64,000 nucleotides of DNA. It comes from Sanguinoderma infundibulare. Lineage: Eukaryota > Basidiomycota > Agaricomycetes > Polyporales > Polyporaceae. The notes under the pieces were generated by a model. That model saw nothing but the letters and a program-made list of their open reading frames with translations. It was not told the DNA's origin and did no database searches. Where the stretch lies: positions 2,046,001 through 2,110,000 of the forward strand of contig JAVLRN010000001.1 of assembly GCA_032821775.1 (NCBI GenBank), read 5' to 3'. The position numbers and the translations under genes are program-made. Below, piece by piece: positions 1 to 12,049 of this stretch. The number at the start of each line of letters is the position of its first letter. The first letter of the stretch is position 1.

Positions 1-1816
1 CGCTGGTTGTAGGTAAGAACATCCGCTATTGTCTCCAGAGCGGACGCTTTTGCTCAGCCCGAGTCACAATTCGCCTCAGGTGGTCTCTCGGTCAAAGCAC
101 AGGAAGCAACTTTACGGACACGGCCGGATGTTGTCATTGCCACCCCTGGACGTCTCATCGACCACATCCGCAACTCTCCCACCTTCACCCTTGATGCCCT
201 GGACATCCTCGTTTTGGACGAGGCGGACCGCATGCTGGAGGACGGGTTCGCTGACGAGCTCTCGGAGATCATCAAGTCATGTCCAACCTCGCGTCAGACC
301 ATGCTATTCTCGGCTACTATGACCGACTCGGTTGACGAGCTCGTTCGCATGTCACTGAACAAGCCTGTCAGGCTCTTCGTTGACCCCAAGCGTGCAACAG
401 CACGCGGACTCATGCAGGAGTTCGTCCGCGTGCGGGCAGGGAAGGAAGCAGAGCGGTCAACGCTGCTGGTCGCGCTTTGCAAGCGGGCGTTCAAGTCCCG
501 TGTCATCATCTTCTTCCGAAGCAAGAAGCTTGCTCACCAGATGCGCATTGTGTTCAGCCTGTTGGACATGAAGTGCGACGAGCTGCATGGGGACCTGAGC
601 CAAGAACAGGTGAGACGCGGCAAACTCCCGAACAAGGCACGAGGACTGACCCCGCACGCGTGGTTAGCGGTTGAAAGCGCTTCAGCAATTCCGCGACGGG
701 CACGTCGACTATCTCATGGCAACGGACTTGGCTTCTCGTGGGCTCGACATCAAAGGAATCGAGACGGTCATCAACTACGACATGCCGGGCCAGCTAGCGC
801 AGTACCTCCACCGCGTGGGACGGACGGCTCGCGCGGGTAAGAAAGGACGGTAAGTCCGTTGTCCGACACCGGCTTCTACGGCGTTCTCATCGGCCACGGT
901 TGACAGATCTGTCACGCTCGTGGGCGAAGCGGACCGCAAGATGCTCAAGGCGGCCATAAGGCACTCCTCCGGCGGAGAGGATCAGATACGCCATCGGCAG
1001 GTCCCGCCGGAAGTGGTTAGCAAATGGACCCAGAAGCTCGATTCGCTCAAGCGGGAGATCTCCGAAATCCTGGAGGAGGAGAAGGAGGAGAAACAGGTCA
1101 GTCGCGCCGGTGCGCGCTGTTTCGTCCGCAAATGGCGACCCTTACGCGTGGCCCATTGACAGCTTCGACAAGCCGAAATGGAACTCAAGAAGGGTGAGAA
1201 CATGATTGAGCACGAAGCGGAGATCTTCTCGCGGCCCGCCCGCACATGGTTCCAGACGGGGAAGGAGAAGGCCAAGGCGGAGGGTGAGGACAATTGGATC
1301 GCGTCTTAGCGCGTTCCGAAACTGACCGTTTGTTTATCCTCCAGCGTTGAGTAAACAGCAGTACGAGGCGGGGTTCGATGCCGGCACAAAGGCGAGGACA
1401 AGGGAGTCGGGAGAAGCGAAGGTACGTAAAATCAAGACATCTTGATGTGACCGCCGCTAAAGGTGCGGCCTCACCAGCCAAAACGAGACAAATTTGCGGG
1501 ACTGTCGAGGCGGGTTAAGCGTAGAAAGATGGCGATGGAAGATGATGCGGCAGAGACGGGGGCCATCCGGGCGGCGGTTCGCTCCGCGAAGAAGGCATCT
1601 CGACCGGCGAAAATCGGCGAGCCTGAGCGAGGGGCCAAGCCGTCGAAAAAGAGGGAGAAGAAAAGGGCGGCGCGGGCAAAGAGCGTGGCCAAGTCGAAAG
1701 GCGGGGCGTTCGAGAAGGAGTTGGGGCAGCGACCAGCACGGGAGGGCGTGAGGGCGAAGAAGGGCGACGTGATCGGGGGCATGGGAAAGAAAAAGGGTGG
1801 CAAGCGGAAGTCGTAG
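1..1816 (+). CDS. DRS1: DRS1/DDX27-type DEAD-box RNA helicase, 5' end outside window
   Basis: This is the C-terminal two thirds of a nucleolar DEAD-box ATPase that in yeast (Drs1) and animals (DDX27) acts in assembly of the large ribosomal subunit. Visible helicase motifs, in order, are TPGR, the Walker B box LDEADRM at about 214-235, SAT at about 313, [11 protein letters not shown] at about 720-750 and [10 protein letters not shown] at about 808-838. They are followed by a long basic lysine/arginine-rich tail typical of DRS1 and ending in GKRKS. The first exon piece is at bases 1-12, and a short intron seems to run to about 58. Further introns lie near 609-672, 850-910, 1096-1160, 1285-1345 and 1421-1463. 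The Q motif and Walker A box must lie upstream of the window. The family call is firm; exact splice sites are by eye. Confidence 0.9.
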
Positions 1817-2498
1817 ACTACTTCCACGTCTTCGAGGAGTGATCACACCACGACTTTGCTGCTCTCTCGACGGAGGCTGCGTTTCGGACAGACTGAGAGC
1901 CATTAACCCTGGATTCGGAAGCTTCCCTGGATGCGTGCCAGCACCGACGAGATATTACACGCAGGGTTCATGCACGTTTGCGCTGGTCGGATGGTTGTTA
2001 GACAACTCGCGATGGAAGGCACGGTGTTCGTCGTGATGCTAATGGCAGCTCATCAAGTCACCGTTGGCCACGAGGCTGAGCCTTGGCTGAAGCCCGGTGA
2101 GCCTGCTCCTCTGCGGTCCAACAGACGCGTGACGTGACGATCTCGTGACAGGACGCGGTTCTTACGCGTCTTCGAGTCTGGGCGCCTGCGATTTCTCTCT
2201 TGCTCCGGACGCTGAACCGAGTGGCACAGTGCCCAGTCTCCGCCGAATGTATGCCCTGCCTTCCGCTTCCACGTAATCACATCCTACTGCACGCTCAATA
2301 CAGACCGTGCACATAACCACCCAGCTGACCAACGTGTCCCAAATCGTGTGCGATCCCGCGCTCCCCATATCTGGTATCTGTCCCTCCCAGTCTGAGGTAG
2401 GGAAGCGCACGAGTGAACGGGTTTTCCAAGTAAGTGCCTCTCAAGCTTTGGTGTGAAGAGCCCGTACAAACCGCTATATTCGTTCAGAAAAGCATACC
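1817..2498. other. intergenic, DRS1 3' flank and APC4 promoter
   Basis: No coding region is recognisable. Short ORFs here have no conserved look. The interval holds a TGACGTGA sequence near 2136, close to a bZIP/CRE-type site. Nothing else stands out. Confidence 0.5.
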
Positions 2499-5400
2499 AT
2501 GGCGACCACAATCGCGTCTGTGGCAAACATACAGTTGCCGGCTGCATCCCGCGTCTTGCCCACATCATGGTGCCCAGACAAAGATTTGCTAGTCGTAACT
2601 TCCCATGTCTCACATCAAGAAAAGATCACGCTGTACAAGATGCAGGGCTCCAAGAAGTGGGAAGTCACGATCCAGCCCCAGCTACTAGGGAAGACAGAAG
2701 CAGAGGTGGTGGGCGTGGCTTGGAGTCCAGACGGTGCGCGCGCGCGCGCTCTCTACCCGTGCCTTTTTTCTCACCTATTCAAACCATAGTCCAGAGCATT
2801 GCCGTCGCCTCAAATCCACCTATGATCTCGATCCACTCTATTCAGGATGGCAAAGAGCTGCGCAGCTATCCGATTTCGTTACCTCCTCACAGGCTATCGG
2901 TCACCGGGATATGGTGGTTCCTGGAAAAGAAGAAGGCGATTGGGAACGGGCTTCCTGATATCTTCAGGAGAGGCGAGAACCTTGTCAGAACGTTTGCATC
3001 GACGACGTAATGTACGCAGTTGCTAACCAACCGGTCCAGACCGGCTCTGCCCATGCCATCTTGAACGGTCTCCCGTTGTTGGACCCTATACAAGACGACA
3101 CAAAGCCTCTGGGGTGAGTTACCGGTCCCTGCGACTTTTATTAGCTCTCACCGCCGAGTACCTCCCAGGTCAAGCGAGCTTTTTGCATTCCAGGGCGTCC
3201 GCAGCAAACCCACTCGGGCCACCAACGTTATTCCGGCGAGTATTGACTCCTGGCCACACCTTCCCACCGACCTTGCTGCAGCCTCGATCGCGGCAAACAG
3301 GCCCGATTCCGAACAGACATTTCCCGAAGCGGAAAACGAAGCTGACGATACGAACGTCAACAGCATCCTGGCTGTCGCCGACAATCTAGGCCACCTCCAC
3401 TTATTCCTCGAGGGAAGCTACCTCCTGGGCGCCGTGTCCTTACAAAGCAAGTTCTTCCCCAGGTCCCTCTACAAGCTCCGAGACTACTTCTTCGCCCACA
3501 TTGGGCCTGCGACCCCTGGTGGTGACTCAGCTGTCGGACTTCTCCCCGCTGTCGTACAGCTACCGTATCTCACTGGCAGGCATCTGAGAGACGTAGCAAG
3601 GGCGTCAACATCATCCCGTGAGCTGGTCTCGTACGCGATCCGTGTGGTCAAGGACATGCGCGCGGCCTGGTGGGGCACGGATGGCTCCGTAAGCGCGCGA
3701 GATTTGGGCCCAAAGTGGCTGCGGTCTCTGGAGGACCGGCAAAAGAACGAGTTCGGTCGTGAGTGCGGAGCTACGCGTAGCATTCTGCGTCATTTTCTCA
3801 ACCTTCTCTCGCAGAAGAAGCGGCCTACGCGCTCCTCGATCTCACATGCCTGCTGACGACCGGTCGTTCTTCCGAGGCGTTGCTGGATTACCTCGGAAGT
3901 GGCGAGCATATGAGCGAGAGGGTACGTTCCCCGCCTGTTCTGGCCGTCTGTACACCGCCTCACAAGATACAACAGAGCATGCAGAAGTGGGAGACCATCA
4001 TGACGGACGCGTTGATCCGGCTACGGGATCTCGCGGAGAAACGTGTCGCTCCGGCTTGTCAACGTTTGCATCTGCTGCTGCAAGAAGTCGAGGGTTGGGC
4101 CGCATTGTGAGCTGTGCGGGTGTGCATCTCCGCGCATCCTCCTTCTGACACCGCCCCAGGCCTCAGTACGCCGTGTGCAACTTCAAGGCGTCGGATGTGG
4201 AGTTTTGCCTGGAGCTCGTCGCCGCCGCGATTTTCAACTGCAGCTCGCTCGCCGCGGCTGCGCGGAAGGAGCTGCTCCGCTTCAAGGAGTTCATGAAATG
4301 GATACGATACGGTACGTGTGCGTTCCCCGCAATTTTGCAAACGCATGCCTAGCCTGATGTGGATCACAGAGACGACGCGAGCGAACGCAACCGGAGACCA
4401 TCACAGTCCGCGCCCTCAACACGACATCCTCGAGGTAAATGAATACCTGACGTCCAGCCTCCAGGCGAGCCCGATCGACAAGTGGTTCACGGGCCTTGCA
4501 ACGCCGATCAACCGCGAGAGCATAGGGGTGCCTACCGAGAAGGCGTCCATCGACGCTGCCATTGCCAAGGCTCAAGGCGCGCTCGATGAGTGGAAGAAGA
4601 CGATGCACGAGGTCAGTCCGAGCCGTTTGGGAGCCCCTCACCCCGGAAGCTGACGACCGGCCGCGTGTGTGTGGGTTGCCGTTTTTCCGGAATTCCGTGC
4701 AGGACGTCAGAGCTCGGGATCTGTCGCATATCGAACGGAACCTGGATAAGCTCTTTCAAACTCTCGCGGAGCGCTGCAGGGCGATCTTTGACGAGGCGTC
4801 TCGGGCGGCCGCCCGCTCTGCAGTGCGCATAGCCGAGGGGGAGGTCGCGCCAGCGGTGGCCCCGGATATTCCGCAGCCAGCAGAGGGCGTTGGGAGCTCC
4901 GCCGCGGTGATACGGGAACGGACGGTGCGAGACGAGGACAAGGCAAGTGACTGCGAGTCTTGAACGTGGTGTTGTTCTGCGTGCTGAGCGAACGGTGCAG
5001 CCGGATAATTTTCTGCAGTTTCTTGCAATCAGGCCACCGCATGATGGTGGGCGGTCCTACCGTGAGCAGTCCGGAGCCCCCGTTATTTAGCACACCTGCG
5101 CTGTTCCACGTTGAGTGATGGCTGACATTGCCGTCGTGCTCTAGTCTGCATCGTCCGGATACAACAGGGTCTGGGCGCCGTAAAAGGTGTTCCGACGGTT
5201 GAGGTGTCGGTACTGGAGTGCTGTGCCGCGGAGCCAGGAAGCGAGGTGCCAGCGGTGTTGGAAGTGGTCGACTTCGACTTCTTTGACTCGGAGGTGTTGG
5301 TGATGGTGTACAGACCGAAGGATCAAAAGAGTAAGTGGACGAAGGCGGCGAGTGCCATCCGTCGCGGCCGCTCATCACGATCGCATCGCAGCAGCCCGTA

Positions 5401-5858
5401 TCGCGACGGTCGGCTACGCGGACTTAATGTACCAGACGATCGCGTCCCACGAGTACGTAAACGGCACGACTCGAGAGGCGCTGATGGAGGACGTGCTGGG
5501 GCGACTGAAGAGGGGACAGGTACGCAATGCGTTTTGCTGCAGCTTTAGTGCGCGGGCGGGCGATTGCGGAGTCGCGCAGTCGTCGCGGCGGCGGCGTTAA
5601 TGGCGGTGCGTTCTCTCACTCAACGTTTTTCCTTTAAAGCTCGGCTCGGCACCCGCACCGATCGTCCAATCGCGGACACTGAGCGGGGGTGGGGCGGGGG
5701 GCGTGACCTTGGCGGTGAACGGACGAAGGGGGCGGCGGGTGTCGTGCGTTCTGGACGAGGCCGGGTTGGGCTTGGAGGTGCTGGATATGGAAGGGGAGGA
5801 GGAAGACCTGGAGCTGGAGGAAGCGGAAGAAGACGAGGGCGCGGGTGGATCAGGCTGA
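2499..5858 (+). CDS. APC4: Anaphase-promoting complex subunit 4
   Basis: APC4 is a scaffold subunit of the APC/C ubiquitin ligase that drives the metaphase-anaphase transition. The N-terminus carries the diagnostic APC4 WD40 start, with SWCPDKDLL at about residues 23-31 and VGVAWSPD at about 71-78. It is followed by further propeller blades with spaced hydrophobic strands. The middle (about 3400-4600) is the all-alpha APC4 long domain, including RSLYKLRDYFFAHIGP and a coiled helical stretch after EEVG-type residues near 4050-4110. The end is a very acidic tail rich in Glu and Asp, closing in EGAGGSG before the TGA at 5856. At least ten short introns interrupt it. One donor at 2734 lies inside a CG dinucleotide run. 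The ATG at 2499 is the first in frame with the conserved start. The family call is strong; exon borders in the second half are less certain. Confidence 0.86.
2735..2749. repeat. (GC)n microsatellite at an intron donor
   Basis: An uninterrupted alternating G/C run begins directly at the GT of an APC4 intron donor (GT at 2734-2735), so the 5' splice site is embedded in a simple repeat. Confidence 0.8.
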
Positions 5859-6401
5859 TTGTCGATAGGCTGGGGGTGATTCAGACCGGACGGGCGGGCT
5901 CGCGTGTCAGTCGAGGGTGTCAAGGACACGCCGGACTGGCGTGTCGTCGCAGGTTGCTGCTGGCACGGTGGATGTAAATTGCGAAGAAATGGGCCGGACG
6001 CGACGGACGGCGGGAGGACTGATTGGGTGGGCCGACACGTGCGCCGGGGATACGGGTGACGGGGAGGGGACAAGGGGCGATAGACGCGTGTGGGTCACAC
6101 GGGTGGGCGACCGGAGTGGTGGGCTGGATGTGCTGTGGGGGGCGTCGGTGGATCGGACCTGAGATGGAGAAAAGTGGATTAGGCTCTGGGACGGCTGATG
6201 GGAAACGGCGGGCGAAAAATGCGAGGGATTTGGGGCAAAAGGGGGGCCTCGTGTGTGTAGGCCGCTGAGCCGCATTCTCCGGGACTCGCGTTCTGTTCGT
6301 CGTAGCCGAATTTATATGCCAAATCGTATCGTCCAAGGCCCGAGTCCAGTCCGTCCTTTCTCGCTCTCCGCTCCCTGGCCCTCTCACCCCCCCGCCACCC
6401 C
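5859..6401. other. intergenic, bZIP promoter and 5' region
   Basis: This strongly G-rich (+ strand) stretch has many GGG tracts between about 5990 and 6140 and no recognisable gene. A TTTATAT element at 6311-6317, about 85 bp before the bZIP ATG, is the best TATA-like candidate. Confidence 0.5.
6311..6317 (+). promoter_or_regulatory. TATA-like element upstream of the bZIP gene
   Basis: TTTATAT is the only AT-rich hexamer-scale island in an otherwise very GC-rich promoter and sits about 85 bp before the start codon at 6402. Assignment is by position only. Confidence 0.35.
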
Positions 6402-7885
6402 ATGTCGCCCTCTCCAGACCCAAAAGCTGCCTCCGACGATTCTGCCGCCGCCCGCATCAACGACGCCGCCCTCAGGAAGAAAAAGAATGCCGACGCACAG
6501 GCAGCCTTCCGCGCACGCCGCGCAAACTACATCGCGACCCTCGAGGAGACAGGTGCGCTCGCTCGCCTTCGCTCCCGCGCTTTCAGCCCTCGCTCATCTC
6601 CCCCCTCGCGCGCCCAGTCACAAATCTAGAGAGCGTCGTTCTCCAGCTCCAGGAGTCCTGTCGACACACAGAGTCCCAGCTCCAGGAGGTCCGCCAGGAG
6701 AACGCGCGCCTCAAGACGGAGCTCGATCACAAGGAGAGTCTCTTGAGGATGTATGAACAGCAGAAGAAGGTCGATCGCGAGCCCCAGGAAGACTACCCTA
6801 TGTCCTCGTATGCCCCCGCCCGCACCCCGCCCGTCACCATGTCCGCGTCTATGCCCTCCGGCGCAGTCACCAGCTACGGCGACGAATCTATGCGCTACGC
6901 TTCCAACGGCCATCCCTCGGGCTCTATGAATGGTGCTTCCTATCACAACCCCAACGGCCAGGACTATCCCCAACGCTCGCCCGCCCTCGGATACGTGACC
7001 ATCACTACCAGTGGCTCAGAACCGCGCTCAATGCACCCCGACGCGAGGATGGCCCGCTACGACCCTTATTCCCCCTACCCAATCGACACCACCAACCGTG
7101 ATAACGGCTGGGTGGCCCACCCCGGCACGGCCGTCAGCGACCCCGGCTCGATGGACAGCAGCAGTGCGACCCATTCTCCCACATTTGTAGAGTCCCCCAC
7201 GCTCACGGCTTCCGACATCTCATATCCGTCTCGTTATGGTGTGGTTGAGGACCAAAAGGTTCCACTCACACCGCTCGCGACTTCCTCTTATATGTTCGCG
7301 CCCAGCCGCTCTCTCTCCCCCGCCGCATCCACCCCGTCGTCCGCCTCATCCACCTCGATCGCCCCCGCCCCATATCCGTTTACTTTCCCTGAGGGCACGT
7401 CCATAGCAGACAGATCCGAGTTCTACCGCCGGCCACACGCGCCGGAGCTCACCCTCCACGGCGGCACAGCCGACGTAACGTCTATTCTCCGCATGAGCGG
7501 CCGTGCAAATCCCTCGTCTTCTTCAGGCGATCGACCCGTGCAGGCCCCCTCGCCATATTCCCGTGCCGATAACGGTTCGCACGAGCGCGAAAGCGACGGC
7601 GAGTCCTCCTCGTACACCTACTCCTCCCGCTCCCGCACCCGCACCAGCACCGTCTCCCGCACGTCCCGCTCGCCGTCGCCCGGCCCGCCCCCGATCTGCG
7701 GGACGCTCGCGGTCATCAAGGCGCAAGCGTTCGGCGCCCTGCGCAGGACCCGGGGCCGGTCCAAGAAGACGTCGGAAGGCGCGGCGAAGGCTGCGGTCGA
7801 GGCACTCGCCGCACGCGGCATCGGCGTCGCGAATCCTGCAAAACGGCCGCGGCTGCTCGACAGCGACGGGGATCTGCGGATTTGA
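6402..7885 (+). CDS. bZIP transcription factor
   Basis: This is a nuclear DNA-binding regulator with an N-terminal bZIP. The basic region includes NADAQAAFRARRANYIATLE (residues about 29-48) and matches the fungal N-x2-A-Q-x2-F-R signature of the Yap/AP-1-like class. A leucine zipper with heptad hydrophobics follows across the single intron (about 6552-6619): NLESVVLQLQES, then QLQEVRQENARLKTEL. The remaining 360 or so residues are low-complexity, rich in Ser, Pro, Tyr and Thr. There is a Ser/Arg run near 7600-7670 and a basic patch (RRTRGRSKKTS) near 7740-7775 that could serve nuclear localisation. No cysteine-rich Yap1-type redox domain is visible. The start at 6402 gives the basic region a short leader. 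The class is certain; the orthologue is not identified. Confidence 0.88.
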
Positions 7886-9426
7886 TTCAGAGAGGCCCGC
7901 GGGAGGGAGAGAGAGAGAGAGCCTTGGACTCTCGACCGTACTACGTTCGACGTGCACGCGCGCGACCGATGATGATGCAAGTGCCGAAAGATTGCGACTG
8001 GGGACGATCGACGATCGAATATGAATATGAATACAGTAGAGGCCTCCCACACTCATATGTACTAACATCTCGAAACAGCATTTCGCGATCTAGCTCTCTC
8101 AGCTCTCTGGCTCTGGCTTCGGGACTCTGTAGACGACTGGCTGCCCGACTGCTACCACTACCACTCTCCCTCTCTCTCTCTATCTTGCTTTGCTCTTACT
8201 ACATTCACGCCATCCTTCTCCATGCACACTGCACACCGTCCGTTACTTAAAGTTATTCGCTCTCTCAACATGTTCTAGGTATATTTCATGTAGGATAGTA
8301 TTGCATGTAATATAGCGTTCTTCGCCGCTTTATCATGTAAATATAGCCGCTATGCTCTCGTCTCTGTACATTCCTCGCGCCGTCGTCCGGTGCTGGCCTG
8401 CGAACGTCGAGCGATAAGTGAGCGAGGGTCGCGCCGCAACGACGGCAAGTGCGGGACGGGCTCCCTTGGCTGCGCCGAAATTAGGCAGAAGAAACCCCAC
8501 AAGGTTTCCACTGCCTTTCCCACTCGATGGCGCATGAGGCAACCCACGACGGGCAAATTTTAAGGCGTCAAAGAAGAAGATGCCTGCCGCCGAACCTGTT
8601 AAGGTTGGGGCTGCGCCCCGGCTACTTGCGGGCTCGAAAAGGGTACATTGAGCAAGTCGCCGCGAAATTAAGCACGGCCCAGCACGCGGGCGAAATAATA
8701 TTAATGCGAATTGCGGGGCTGGGGCATGGGTATCGCCGTGATATTCGGATACGCGAATGAGTCTTGTGCATAGCCAATCGGTGGGCCCAGGTTCGTGTGG
8801 GCGCGCAAGAAACGAGGAGGGGAGGACGAGAAGCTTGGCGCGAGACAGCAAATCGTGGGCGACATGCGACATGCGACAATGACATACATGGCGGTCCTTG
8901 CGTGTCCACAAGATAAAGTCCGCATGCGCGCGCCTGGACGTGGACGCAGCCCCGCGAGCTTCATTTGCAGCGTCGCAGATGATCGTGCGAAGCCGACTGT
9001 TAGGGCAGAGGGAACTTTGATCCAGTACCGTGGGACTGCCAGCCGTCGGCTCAGCTCCATCGTTCTAGAAACACGATGGTCGTGGGGGCGGACGAGGTGT
9101 TGGTACGGCGTACGGCGCCTGGAGATGAACCACAAGACCACAAGGACATACGTCCGATAGCCTCTCCACATCGCGAGCTCGTGGGCGAACCGAGGGCATC
9201 TAGTCCGTGGAATCTGTCGAAGCAGTCAGTCACTCCACAAGCTCGTACCATTTGAGCGCCGCGTGTGGACGTACCTGTTGGACCACATCACTTCGATTCC
9301 CGGGCTCAACATCGACGTCCCTGCGAACCGCAAAAACTGCTTGCGACGTTGACATGGTTGCGGCGACTCAGAGAAGGAGGACATCGGCTTTTCTCGTCCG
9401 CAAACGGTCGATCGGCGGCCGTCAAC
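7886..9426. other. intergenic, no gene recognised (1.5 kb)
   Basis: The left part is probably the bZIP 3' UTR, with a GA microsatellite at about 7908-7921, CT-rich tracts at 8090-8200 and AT-rich sequence at 8230-8350. ORFs of 60-190 codons exist on both strands, but none has family motifs, a convincing intron pattern or codon bias. An orphan gene cannot be excluded. Confidence 0.45.
7905..7922. repeat. GA-rich microsatellite
   Basis: A run of GAGAGAGAGA type starts about 20 bp after the bZIP stop codon, in the presumed 3' UTR. Confidence 0.7.
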
Positions 9427-10653
9427 TCAGCGGGTCATGAACAACCGCCGATTGACTTTAGGCACTGCCGGATCCCATGTGCCCCTGATTTCACTAGGGA
9501 GCGTGGCAGTCAGCTGCTGAACGAAGCCGAGACCGCACAGTACCCGCACGTACTTCTTGTACCTCTGCGCCCACACCAACACGCCGGGCGCGATGAACGT
9601 CACGAAGATAAACGAAGCAATATAAATGTGCGCTGCGGTGCTTGATAGGGAATATGTGAGGGCGATCGAAAGCCCGGAAATGAGAATGGTGAGGACGACC
9701 TGCAGGAGTTTCGCGCCATCCTGCCAAGACAGAAAGACCAAGTCAGGAATGGCCGCTGGAATGAAAGGACTAACGCATGAAAGACATACCTGCATCCGGC
9801 GGCGGAGCATCGGGAAGAGGGCGAATGACTGCACAGAAAACAAGATCAAGCCGAAGACGGATAGATCATCTGATAATCGAGAAGCGAGGACAACCGAGGA
9901 CGAGATGGCAGCATTCATGGAAAGGACTGAGGTCAACCTCGAGGCGGAAAGGAAGCCCACGGAGTTAATCTCGACTGGACGGCTACATGGGCAGCTGATG
10001 AAATGACATACCTCTCACGCTGTTGGCTTCGTGGCTTCATGGCTGTGTAGTCGGCGAGCAATGCGTTCAATATGAAGAGGCACGCGGACAGAGCCCAAAT
10101 AGAGTCCGACGAGGTTGCAGCGGTGAGTGTCTTGAGGACGGGCGAGAGGGACATCAGCGCTAAGAAGACGAGAATGGAGGCCTTAAGCGTCTTCGCTCCT
10201 GGGCAAAACCTTCATGTGAGGAACATGTGCAGGAGGAAGAAGGGGCTCGAGACATACGATTGGTAGCCCGGGTTGCTTTGTCCATGCATCTGCCCTCCAG
10301 CAACTCCCATACAATATAGCCTGCCAAGAAGACTCCGGCGGATATCCAAACAAGAGCCCGAGGATCAAGGAGCCGTTGTTGGAGTCTCATGAAGATGGCG
10401 AGGAAGACGAAGATGCTCGCGAGGTGTTGACTTATGGGACATGATAAAATGACCAGGTGCGGATAGGTATACGGTCGGAAGTTTGCTGCACATTCAGACA
10501 TGTTAAAGCGCATGTTTCTTGACATATCCCAATGGTGCACTTACGATTCCTGCTGAGTGAAGCCAAGAACGAACGTGGCACATAGTTGTCAGGGTATGGC
10601 TTCTTCTTCCACAAGACGCGTTCCCATTCCGCTTCCCATGCCTCCTTGTACAT
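9427..10653 (-). CDS. GPI2: GPI-GlcNAc transferase subunit GPI2/PIG-C
   Basis: This is a multi-pass ER membrane subunit of the complex that transfers GlcNAc to phosphatidylinositol, the first step of GPI-anchor synthesis. The N-terminus shows the family hallmark ERVLWKKKPYPDNYVPRSFL (residues about 11-30). It is followed by CPISQHLASIFVFLAIF and a series of hydrophobic helices, including DSIWALSACLFILNALLADY and a late GLSIALTYSLSS helix. At least five introns are seen. One donor follows SRN near 10541 with its acceptor near 10482. Another, of 69 nt and starting after RRRMQ, is free of in-frame stops. The ATG at 10653 is the first in frame with the motif. The gene ends at a TGA at 9427-9429 after VNRRLFMTR. 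Confident family call. Confidence 0.9.
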
Positions 10654-11199
10654 TCATGAGACGTCGCGCAGAGTCCAGAACGCCGGCCAGCGGTCGTGCC
10701 GGGTGTGCGTGACGGTGGAAGGAGAGTCAACGAGCAGGAGGATGAGTTCCACCTTGATGGGCGTCTTTTGGCATCTTGCTATGACACGGCCGCCACAGAC
10801 GCCCACATAGGCATCTCGAGGCAGTCGAGCAGCTCAAAATTCATGTCACTTAGCTAGCCGTGGCGATAATTTTCGTACAGAGTGTATCCGATGATGTTAG
10901 AAATGCGTTGTACTCGTGCGCACTCTTGACCGGGAGCTTCCCGGCCAACACTTGCAAGTCCAGGATATATGGCGAATTACTGACCCTCTGACCCAAATCA
11001 AAGTACACAAAAGGCCGGGTACTGTCCACGAAACTGTACATCTCTTCCCAGGAGCCTGATGACCCTCGCAACGCCACAACGTGTGGGGTTCCGGTGTCGA
11101 GAACTTCCCTCCCAGTCCATCCCCGTTATCGCAGGGTATTTACCGCATGGGCGTATAGTTCCAATACCGCTCGCGGTCGAGGATTCGAAACGGTATCGT
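10654..11199. other. intergenic between SVIP-like gene and GPI2
   Basis: This is the 3' flank of the SVIP-like gene and the GPI2 promoter. - strand frames through 10850-11264 stay open but lack recognisable motifs and look like chance extensions of the upstream reading frame. Confidence 0.4.
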
Positions 11200-11595
11200 T
11201 CAATCCCACTTGAATGGCGCTGTCGTAAGCAACTGACAGCAAACAGGGAGCTTCGGCCATGCACTTACCACGAGTCGCTCTGGCTGGCTCGGCTCCGGCG
11301 CACGAGGCGTGGATTTCTGTGCTTCCAGTTTAGCCGCAAGCCGTCCTGCTTGCGGATTTGTTGACTTGACTCCTCGCGCGTTGGCCTGGAAGGGGAAAGG
11401 CACAATAAGCACGTCGTATCACCGGTGTTCACCAGCCAGGCTTCCACGCACCTCTTTCTGCCGTCTCTCTGCGGCTTCCGCAGCTGCACGCCTGGGGTTT
11501 TCCGGTGGTGCGGGTGCGGCGGTACTACTAGCTGCTGATCCTAGGACTTGATGTCCGCCAGAGACGGTCCCTGACTTGGAACAAAGCGAACCCAT
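11200..11595 (-). CDS. Small SVIP-like, N-myristoylated VCP/p97-interacting protein
   Basis: This short protein of about 95 residues starts MGSLCSKS. That is a textbook N-myristoylation site (Gly2, Ser6) with a Cys5 suited to palmitoylation, so it should be membrane-attached. The stretch RRAAAEAAERR fits the VCP-interacting motif R-x5-A-A-x2-R, and the following RQKEANARGV resembles the same region of animal SVIP, an inhibitor of ER-associated degradation. A second helix-prone part (AGRLAAKLEAQKS) follows, and the protein ends in PFKWD. One intron follows RRQKE, with donor GTGCGT and an acceptor in a CT-rich tract. A second possible intron of 36 or 49 nt lies near the end. The 36-nt option leaves the same stop at 11200, while the 49-nt option shifts the frame. 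The function is inferred from motifs only. Confidence 0.7.
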
Positions 11596-12049
11596 TGACA
11601 CGGGGTGAGCGTTGGTGTTGAAGCTGCACAAAGCCAAGAACTGCGCACGTCCACATAACACCGTTGATACTGCCACAGTCGCCAGTGCCTGTTCCCAGCC
11701 TTGTAATCCCGAGTGCTCTTCGGTGTATTGAACTGGCTCGCCGAGAAACAAAAGGCATTCCATGCATGTCATCCTACCTCGTCCGAACAGGTCCGTATCC
11801 GCAGTCCTGCACGCGTATGTAATGTCGCCTTCCAGACCCTGCAAAAATCAGGAAATACGAAAAATTCGACAAGCACAGCCTGTCTCGTTAATAATCTATG
11901 GTACGGATGCAACGGCCACGCTGATATCGCGGTGGTCACAATCAGGGCGAGCGGCCTTAAACTAGGGTATGTATATACAGTATAATACAACTAAACCAAG
12001 AGCTTCCACTCCGACCCTGGATGACGAACTCTCCGTCCCCGCACAACAT
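11596..12049. other. intergenic, promoter of the SVIP-like gene
   Basis: About 450 bp with no coding signal I can support. It is relatively AT-rich around 11850-11995, consistent with a promoter or 3' UTR. Confidence 0.4.

Noticed and set aside
7523..8068. 181-codon open frame on the - strand across the bZIP C-terminus
   Set aside because: It mirrors the Ser/Pro/Arg-rich GC-rich coding strand, has no motifs or splice signals and overlaps a well supported gene.
8701..9171. 156-codon - strand ORF in the gap before GPI2
   Set aside because: It has no motif, no hydrophobic or helical patterning and no plausible intron structure, and is probably chance.
10850..11264. Extra - strand exon(s) after the SVIP-like gene
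   Set aside because: The frame is open, but the peptide has no conservation pattern, and the upstream frame already ends well at PFKWD.
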